Below, in pieces: positions 58,462-64,000 of a DNA stretch of 64,000 bases (positions within the stretch are counted from its first letter, which is position 1; the number at the start of each line of letters is the position of its first letter). Made by a program: the position numbers and the translations under genes. This DNA is from Mucilaginibacter dorajii (GTDB taxonomy: Bacteria; Bacteroidota; Bacteroidia; Sphingobacteriales; Sphingobacteriaceae), in contig NZ_JANTYS010000022.1 in assembly GCF_024808255.1 (NCBI RefSeq), positions 39,425-103,424 of the forward strand, read 5' to 3'. The notes under the pieces are model-generated. The model did not search any database. It worked only from the letters and a program-made list of their open reading frames with translations, and was not told where the DNA came from.

Positions 58462-58676
58462 ACGAAAGCTATTTATAACTGGTTGACGGAAAATGAGATA
58501 CAGTATCTAAATAAAATTAAGCATATCGCCAATCTGTTCCAATGGACTTTTCGTTTTTCCAAATGGACAATTGCGTTATACTCCCGGATGTGGGATAAAT
58601 AATCAGGGAAATCTCTTTAAAATTTAGTTGGTTATAATGTGTACTAATAACTGTTCACGATATATAGTTAGTGATA

Positions 58677-58746
58677 TCGCGCAAAGACGCTAAGTTCGCA
58701 AAGGAATTGTTTTATTTCTCTTTGCGAACTTAGCGTCTTTGCGCGA
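58677..58746. repeat. Perfect 27-bp inverted repeat
   Basis: The arm at 58677-58703 (TCGCGCAAAGACGC..., ending TTCGCAAAG) is exactly mirrored at 58720-58746 (CTTTGCGAAC...GCGTCTTTGCGCGA) around a 16-base loop. It is unlike the other repeat families in the window and contains no gene. The gap 58462-58793 has nothing else. Confidence 0.8.
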
Positions 58747-58793
58747 ACTAACTTTTCCTTTCCAGTTTGAGATGACAGGCAAGTACCTACTCC

Positions 58794-59372
58794 TTACAGC
58801 AAGTTCAGCTTAAAATATCCTAAATGCAACTCATCTTCGGGCAAATCTGTAGCCGGGATAAGTTCTATCCTGTATTTCTCTTTTTGCCCGGCAGATAAGA
58901 TATCTTCTATCTGGTAAAGGTCATCTACATCAATGCCGTATTTATCATCGATGTGCGAGTTGGCACCGTCAAAATGATTGTGTTTAAAAAAAGTCGTTTC
59001 TTTGGCTTCTTTGAAGGCGGCTGCCCTATCATCTTTTACGGTTAGCACAACGTAATGCTGCTCCTCAAACCGGTTGGGCAGGTAACCACCAAGGTTTATA
59101 AAAAATAGCTTCTTGCCGACTGCTGCTTCGGGAGCCGCGGGGGCAATCTTTACCTGGTATCCGTCAACAGCGGTAACCTCGCGCCAGCCATCTATGTGGA
59201 TCTTACCTATTGCCTCGGGCCAAAACGTATTTATTGGGGGGACAAGCTCTTTTAATGAGGCAGCTATCCCAAAGAAAAAATCGTGCTGCTCCACATGCCT
59301 GCCCGGCGCTTTTGAGCCCAATAGGATCATAAAAAGTTTCAAGTCCGGCTGCTGTTGTTCTTCGGTATTCAT
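58794..59372 (-). CDS. DUF1543 protein
   Basis: From the ATG at 59372 the protein is 192 residues; a GTG nine codons upstream would extend it. The N-terminus LKLFMILLGSKAPGRHVEQHDFFFGIA and repeated HNHFDGANSHIDDKYGIDVDDLYQIEDIL fit DUF1543, a family of small cytoplasmic proteins of unknown role. The sequence appears to contain two similar halves, the first having HDFFFGIA and the second FKEAKETTFFKHNHFDG. Confidence 0.82.
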   Translation of the reverse strand: MNTEEQQQPDLKLFMILLGSKAPGRHVEQHDFFFGIAASLKELVPPINTFWPEAIGKIHIDGWREVTAVDGYQVKIAPAAPEAAVGKKLFFINLGGYLPNRFEEQHYVVLTVKDDRAAAFKEAKETTFFKHNHFDGANSHIDDKYGIDVDDLYQIEDILSAGQKEKYRIELIPATDLPEDELHLGYFKLNLL

Positions 59373-59591
59373 AAATACGATGTTTGGTATCGGTGCCACA
59401 AGATAATAGTTCTGTTGCTTTGGGGAATGATTTGTTTGTCAACACGGCTCGCTCTTTGTCAACAAATCATCACATTTGGGCAAAATTTGTAAGGAACATC
59501 AAAATTTACCGACTACCACGTTACCAAGCCGCTATATTTTACGTTAATCATATAGTGGTGCTTGCAAAGCGCACAATACAATTAAACAACA

Positions 59592-60218
59592 ATGAAAAAA
59601 ACAGTTCAGTTAGTCCTCTTTTTACTGGCCGGTCTATCGGCATTTGCCAGAACCGGCACCGGCAACAACCGGCCTAAAGCAAAAGGTTTAGACACCGCCA
59701 CTTTTGCAACCGGCTGCTTTTGGTGCACCGAAGCTAAATTTCAGCAGATAGAAGGCGTTAAAAAAGTAGTATCGGGTTTTGCGGGCGGCCACGTAGCCAA
59801 CCCAAGCTATAAGCTGGTTTGCACCGGCACAACCGGCCATGCCGAAACCTGTAACATTATTTACGACCCAACTAAGGTTAGTTACGATGAATTATTAGCC
59901 GCTTTTTTTGTGGCGCATGACCCTACCCAGCTTAACCGCCAGGGTAATGATGTAGGTACGCAATACCGGTCGGCCATATTTTATCACAACGCGGCCCAAA
60001 AACAAAAGGCAGAGTATTACATTAAAAAGCTTAATGCCGAAAAAGTGTATCCCAACCCCATAGTTACACAGGTAAACCCTTATACCGTGTTTTATAAGGC
60101 CGAAGATTATCATCAAAATTATTTTAATCAAAACGGCGATCAACCGTATTGCAAGTACGTGATACAACCCGAGTTGGAAAAATTCAGGGCAGTATTTAAA
60201 GGAAAATTAAAGAAATGA
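59592..60218 (+). CDS. msrA: Exported methionine sulfoxide reductase A
   Basis: A 208-residue enzyme with an N-terminal signal sequence (about 1-19), so it acts outside the cytoplasm. The catalytic Cys42 is in GCFWC. It reduces the S form of oxidised methionine in proteins. The gene overlaps msrB by four bases (ATGA), so they are translationally coupled. Confidence 0.97.
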   Translation: MKKTVQLVLFLLAGLSAFARTGTGNNRPKAKGLDTATFATGCFWCTEAKFQQIEGVKKVVSGFAGGHVANPSYKLVCTGTTGHAETCNIIYDPTKVSYDELLAAFFVAHDPTQLNRQGNDVGTQYRSAIFYHNAAQKQKAEYYIKKLNAEKVYPNPIVTQVNPYTVFYKAEDYHQNYFNQNGDQPYCKYVIQPELEKFRAVFKGKLKK

Positions 60219-60736
60219 GATCAGCAGTTATAGCATTTGCCATGTTAATGGCTACGGTGTTGAGCGCCAATGCCCAGCATTTAAAAACCACAACGGGTCA
60301 TGAAAATAACCCCTACTACTCCACCACCGATACCAAACCACTAAAAGTAAGCGATGCTGAGTGGAAAAAGATCCTATCCCCTGCTCTGTATGCTACAGCC
60401 CGCGAACAAGCTACCGAGCAGCCTTTTACCGGTCAGTATTGGGATAAAACAGCAAAAGGCACCTACTATTGCGCCGTTTGCGGCAACAAACTATTCCGCT
60501 CCGATGCCAAGTTTGCCAGCAATTGCGGCTGGCCCAGCTTTTACGAGGCCGTGCGTAAAAACAGCGTGATCTATAAAGACGATGACTCGCATGGCATGCA
60601 GCGTACCGAAGTAATTTGCGCGCGCTGCAATTCGCACCTGGGGCATATATTTGATGACGGGCCGCCGCCTACATTTAAACGCTTTTGCATGAACTCCATT
60701 TCGCTTGATTTTCAGCCGGATGGTCTGGGTAAATAA
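60215..60736 (+). CDS. msrB: Exported methionine sulfoxide reductase B
   Basis: A 173-residue enzyme with a signal peptide (about 1-20, LSANA). Zinc-binding CxxC pairs are Cys86/Cys89 and Cys135/Cys138. The catalytic Cys158 is in RFCMNSISLDF. It reduces the R form of methionine sulfoxide. With msrA it gives complete periplasmic methionine repair, plausibly for outer-membrane and periplasmic proteins. Confidence 0.97.
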   Translation: MRSAVIAFAMLMATVLSANAQHLKTTTGHENNPYYSTTDTKPLKVSDAEWKKILSPALYATAREQATEQPFTGQYWDKTAKGTYYCAVCGNKLFRSDAKFASNCGWPSFYEAVRKNSVIYKDDDSHGMQRTEVICARCNSHLGHIFDDGPPPTFKRFCMNSISLDFQPDGLGK

Positions 60737-60798
60737 TTTAACATTTTCCGGTGCGCGCATTTCATCAATTATTCATTTATTCCATTTAACTTTATAAA

Positions 60799-61371
60799 AT
60801 GTCTTCTCATCATATCGTTCGCGAAAAACAGGAACCTGCTTTACTGGTGCTGGGGATAAACAATTTTGAAGAGGAGCTGCTGGGTCAATTACTGGAATGG
60901 AGCCCCACGGTAATTACCACTCCGGATACCGCCGAAAAATTGAACAGTTTTGGGATTAAGGTTGACGGCATAGTTACCAATGGCGATGGCGAATTTTCAC
61001 AGGAAGATGTGAAGCTGATTCCTGCAGATAACGATAGCCTGGCAGAAGCCGCTTTAAAGTTTTTGACGGCCAACGGCTACCCGGCAGTGAACATTATAAC
61101 AGACGAACCGGAGTTAAGCATCTTTTTGCCTTACGCCGGTAAAATAAACCTGGTTATTTTTAATAACAGGCAAAAAATTTATCCGGTAACAACGGGTTTC
61201 AGCAAGTGGAAACCGGCGGGCGAGCAAATTGAAATAATAACACCAACTAAAGCACTGCAATACAGCGGCTTGCAAAACACGGCACCAGGCATTTACAATA
61301 CCACAGGCGATGGTTTTTTTAGGCTGCAGTTTGAACAGCCTTTTTTACTGATTGCCGAGGCCTTAAATTAG
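60799..61371 (+). CDS. Thiamine-pyrophosphokinase-fold-like protein, degenerate
   Basis: A 190-residue protein. The N-terminal part (LLVLGINNFEEELLGQLLEWSPTVITTPDTAEKLNSFGIKVDGIVTNGDGE) follows the pattern of thiamine pyrophosphokinase (a G-x-N start, a D-G-A-x-x-L-x-x-x-G-I-x-P-D motif, G-D-x-D-S). The catalytic aspartates are largely replaced. The second half (FSKWKPAGEQIEIITP) may be the TPK beta domain. It is probably a non-catalytic or altered-substrate relative. The assignment is tentative. Confidence 0.55.
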   Translation: MSSHHIVREKQEPALLVLGINNFEEELLGQLLEWSPTVITTPDTAEKLNSFGIKVDGIVTNGDGEFSQEDVKLIPADNDSLAEAALKFLTANGYPAVNIITDEPELSIFLPYAGKINLVIFNNRQKIYPVTTGFSKWKPAGEQIEIITPTKALQYSGLQNTAPGIYNTTGDGFFRLQFEQPFLLIAEALN

Positions 61372-61550
61372 TAAGCTTTATGCAATAAAAAGACAATTTA
61401 AGGGTTGTTGTTAGGGTAAAAATTATATTGGTGTGCTTTTTGTAATATATATTGCAAAAAATATTAAAGGGCCATTAAACCGTTTAAACATTTTTTAGTC
61501 TATATATTACAATCAGCAGAATTAAGCTGAACAGTTAAAATTTTTCAATC

Positions 61551-62651
61551 ATGAAAAGGGCATATAAAAATTTATTCACATTGGCTTTAGGCGGCTTGTT
61601 AAGCTTGTCTTTAGCATTTACCGCAAATGCACAACGTAGAGGTGGTGGTGGCGGAAGCAGTGGCGGTGGTGGCGGCTCACGTTCTGGTGGTGGAGGCGGC
61701 GGTAGTGTCGGTGTTTCCCGTCCATCTGGCGGCGGCAGCGTAGGTGTTGCACGCCCTTCATTTAACGGCGGTGGTGGCGGTGCACAGCGTACAGCAGTGG
61801 CTCCATCACGTGGCTTCAGCGGTAATGGCAACGTAGCAACCCGTGGAAACACAGCAATTGCGCCGCAACGTGGCAACTACGGTTATGGTACAAGACCAAA
61901 CTCATCTGTGGCTCCACAACGCAGCGCGGTAAATGGCGGTCAGCGCGTTTACAGCAATGGCACAGGCACCCGTAGTTACAGCAGTGTTGACAGGCGTTCT
62001 TATAACGGCGGTCGTGGTTCTTATTACAATGGCAGTGCCGGTTATGGCACCAGGGTACGTGGCGGTTACAGCTACGGTGGCCGTGGCGGTTATTTTGGCA
62101 ACCATTACTACTATCCATACCATAACTACTATAGCTCATACTATTTACCACGTATTGGCTTTAGCATAGGCTTTTTACCTTACGGTTATTATCCGTTCTG
62201 GTATGGCGATTACCAATACTATTACAGCGATGGTTTATACTACCGTCAATACAATGATCAGTATACTGTGGTTGAGCCACCGGTAGGTGCCGAAGTTAAA
62301 AGCTTACCATCTGATGCCAAATCAATTATGATCAATGGCGAGCAGTATTACGAATCAAATGGTGTTTACTATCAACCATATACCAAGGATGATGGCACCC
62401 AGGTTTACGTGATTGCAGGTAAAGATGGCGAGTTAAACACCGATAATGGTGGCAACAGCGATGTTCAGCAAGGCCCGCAAATTGGCGACATTGTTACCAA
62501 CCTGCCAGATGATTGCAGGAAGATAAAGATCAACGGCGAAAAGTTATTTGTTTCTCCGGATGGTTTTTACTACCAGGAAAGCAGAAACAACAATGGTGAC
62601 ACTGTTTACAAAATTGTAGGTACCCCATCTGACGAGCCCGATAATCAATAA
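61551..62651 (+). CDS. DUF6515 secreted glycine-rich protein
   Basis: A 366-residue protein with a signal peptide ending ANAQ. Residues 28-180 are Gly/Ser/Arg-rich repeats, and 185-230 are very tyrosine-rich (YYYPYHNYYSSYYLP). Two similar C-terminal units follow (about 240-300 and 310-366): LPSDAKSIMINGEQYYESNGVYYQPY and LPDDCRKIKINGEKLFVSPDGFYYQE, the repeat typical of DUF6515. The function is unknown; the composition suggests an adhesive or surface matrix role. A terminator follows. Confidence 0.88.
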   Translation: MKRAYKNLFTLALGGLLSLSLAFTANAQRRGGGGGSSGGGGGSRSGGGGGGSVGVSRPSGGGSVGVARPSFNGGGGGAQRTAVAPSRGFSGNGNVATRGNTAIAPQRGNYGYGTRPNSSVAPQRSAVNGGQRVYSNGTGTRSYSSVDRRSYNGGRGSYYNGSAGYGTRVRGGYSYGGRGGYFGNHYYYPYHNYYSSYYLPRIGFSIGFLPYGYYPFWYGDYQYYYSDGLYYRQYNDQYTVVEPPVGAEVKSLPSDAKSIMINGEQYYESNGVYYQPYTKDDGTQVYVIAGKDGELNTDNGGNSDVQQGPQIGDIVTNLPDDCRKIKINGEKLFVSPDGFYYQESRNNNGDTVYKIVGTPSDEPDNQ

Positions 62652-62675
62652 TAAAAATTCAATTTTAAATACCCA

Positions 62676-62712
62676 AAAACGGCTGCTTCAATCATGAAGC
62701 GGCCGTTTTTGT
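62676..62712 (+). terminator. Terminator of the DUF6515 gene
   Basis: AAAACGGCTGCTTCA (62676-62690) pairs with TGAAGCGGCCGTTTT (62695-62709) with one G-U pair, followed by T. Confidence 0.85.
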
Positions 62713-62757
62713 TTTGGGGCGGATCCATAAAAAATACCATAAGTCATGATGAATTTA

Positions 62758-62817
62758 TTTCGGCACCCCACAGGACAGGTGGTCCGCGTGAAATACTTAG
62801 CATGTGGGGTGCCGAAA
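62758..62817. repeat. Dispersed inverted repeat
   Basis: TTTCGGCACCCCACA (62758-62772) is mirrored by TGTGGGGTGCCGAAA (62803-62817). It is followed by a CGGCATGACATTG segment. The remaining gap to 63024 holds only fragments of other dispersed repeats (ATGTCACTCCCGCATC). Confidence 0.65.
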
Positions 62818-63024
62818 CAAGTTCGGCATGACATTGAATATATACCAGCTGTCATTTTTACTCCCCGAGTTCGCGGATTTTAACATTCTACATACTTCTT
62901 TGCAGGTGCATGTCACTCCCGCATCAAATTTTATCTCACATATAGCTCTTCCAAATTTATTTTCTTAATATGTACTCATTTCATAGCAAAACTCGTTGCT
63001 TTGCTATAATTATCCCATACACTT

Positions 63025-63810
63025 ATGAGCAACATCCTTCATATTTTAAATGGCGATGCCGCCCTTGATGGCTTTAACCAAACCGGGCTTGACGGCGATG
63101 TAATGGTTTGGCGCGAGGTGCTTTCTGAAGGCCCCTTGCAGGAAAACATTTTGTCGGGCAGCTTTTGGAGCGCGCGTTCAAAATGGATCTCGCAAAATGA
63201 ACCTGAAGAACAATATCAGCATAAAGTAATTGACGAATTGGGGAAACTCAACAGCCAGTATACCGAAATCAATTTATGGTTTGAGTTTGATTTGCATTGC
63301 CAGGTAAACCTACTGGGTGTATTGCGGATGCTTACCCTGCATACAGATCTATCGGTCCCAGCCGTTTACTTGATTTGCCTTGCCGATTGCATTCAGTTTA
63401 ACAATGCCAGGGGCCTGGGCGAGTTAAACGGCGACCAGTTTGAAGAGTTATTTGACGCCCGCGAACACCTCAACGAATGGGAGTTTGAACTTGCTGCCGA
63501 AGCCTGGCAGCTGTATGTAAACAACGATACCGAAGGTTTAAAGAAATGGCTTAACGAAACCACCTTTTGGGGAGGCGTTCCCCTGCTTAAACCAGCCTTA
63601 CAAGCGCATTTAAAGCGTGTCCAAATTAATGCCGATGGCTTAAGCTATATTGAACAAAAACTACTGGATATTTATAACGGCGGCGCTAAAACCAAACACG
63701 CTATCTACGCCCAATTCTGGAAAACCGAAGGTATTTTTGGTATGGGTGATTGGGAGATAGATATCTATTTGAACAGGTTGGTTGAGAAGGGGCTGATTGG
63801 GTTGGAGTAA
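63025..63810 (+). CDS. DUF1835-domain protein
   Basis: A 261-residue protein. The first 120 residues (ILHILNGDAALDGFNQTGLDGDVMVWREVLSEGPLQENI) are the DUF1835 domain; the helical C-terminal part (EDGIFGMGDWEIDIYLNRLVEKGLI-like, about 215-261) resembles the winged segment often fused to it. Function unknown. It is monocistronic with repeat DNA on either side. Confidence 0.88.
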   Translation: MSNILHILNGDAALDGFNQTGLDGDVMVWREVLSEGPLQENILSGSFWSARSKWISQNEPEEQYQHKVIDELGKLNSQYTEINLWFEFDLHCQVNLLGVLRMLTLHTDLSVPAVYLICLADCIQFNNARGLGELNGDQFEELFDAREHLNEWEFELAAEAWQLYVNNDTEGLKKWLNETTFWGGVPLLKPALQAHLKRVQINADGLSYIEQKLLDIYNGGAKTKHAIYAQFWKTEGIFGMGDWEIDIYLNRLVEKGLIGLE

Positions 63811-63899
63811 GAGCCAAATCTGTTGTAGGTCATTGCGAGTTTTAAAAGCCGGCGGACTGTGAAGGAAGGCATCGCGTAAAAAACTATCCTCTCCACCCT

Positions 63900-63951
63900 G
63901 TCATTCTGAGTAGGTTTTATTTGCGCACAAATAATCGCATTGCAAATGACA
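63900..63951. repeat. GTCATTCTGAGTAGG repeat
   Basis: This unit matches 22791-22843 (GTTTTATTTGCGCACAAATAAT, then CGCATTGCAAATGACAC against AGCATTGCAAATGACAC). It is a dispersed repeat. From 63811 to 63899 there is another unit ending GGCATCGCG. Confidence 0.7.
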
Positions 63952-64000
63952 CGAATAGTTATGAGTTTTGCTTTATAAAAGCAACTTATGGCAGTGTAGC

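Noticed and set aside
61535..61876. Proline-rich minus-strand open frame
   Set aside because: It is the antisense of the Gly-rich repeats of the DUF6515 gene, an artefact of GGN codons.

Overview
The window looks like a chromosome segment of a Bacteroidetes bacterium of the family Sphingobacteriaceae, probably Mucilaginibacter or a close relative. This rests on a SusC/SusD pair with FecR and a FecI-type sigma factor, LytTR and HYC_CC_PP family proteins, Bacteroidetes promoters (TTG or TTTG, about 19-20 bases, TAnnTTTG), and many dispersed palindromic intergenic repeats. No phage, conjugative element, rRNA or CRISPR array is visible. The genus is inferred from gene content and was not tested by database search.

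Layout. 0-5 kb: 5' part of a secreted protein, yicC, gmk, nadD, a small ParE/RelE toxin-antitoxin pair, miaE and an orphan LytTR regulator. 5-9.6 kb: a minus-strand run of an RsmI-like methyltransferase, an aromatic-ring-hydroxylase-type flavoprotein and a GT-C-like membrane protein, then a conserved unknown gene. 9.6-11.1 kb: an Lrp/AsnC regulator divergent from a small RNA transcription unit that encodes two tandem, highly unusual tRNA-like genes. 11.3-19.9 kb: a 1141-residue ThuA/sugar dehydrogenase/PKD/cytochrome c lipoprotein, a beta-barrel protein, a MocR regulator divergent from a flavin-binding PNPOx-like gene across a clear operator, a CsbD-like protein and an S41 protease. 20-31.5 kb: two paralogous His/Gly-rich secreted proteins sharing an ECF-type promoter, a DtxR regulator, an atypical ApbE with a small secreted protein, an outer-membrane protein and a two-component system, an OmpA lipoprotein, and a HYC/HMA/outer-membrane cassette probably concerned with metals.

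31.8-40.5 kb: a SusCD glycan or nutrient importer with FecR and a DUF5009 acyltransferase on the minus strand, and the sigma factor divergent. 40.6-53.4 kb: uvrA, a lytic transglycosylase, rluB-like pseudouridine synthase with a long basic extension, a two-gene nucleotidyltransferase cassette inserted between two copies of a 70-base flank, a lactonase, a lipocalin-like lipoprotein, rdgB, a possible divergent HolD (psi) protein, a SurA-like chaperone and a MoxR ATPase. 53.4-64 kb: a BlaI-BlaR1 operon with three operators spaced exactly 21 bases apart, periplasmic MsrA-MsrB, and DUF1543, DUF6515 and DUF1835 proteins.

The strongest candidate for something undescribed is the tRNA-like pair at 10417-10673. 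Both copies have all the usual tRNA invariants, a leucine-type D arm, GUC anticodons, a conserved U-U mismatch in the anticodon stem, and 40- and 44-base variable arms, with their own promoter and terminator.
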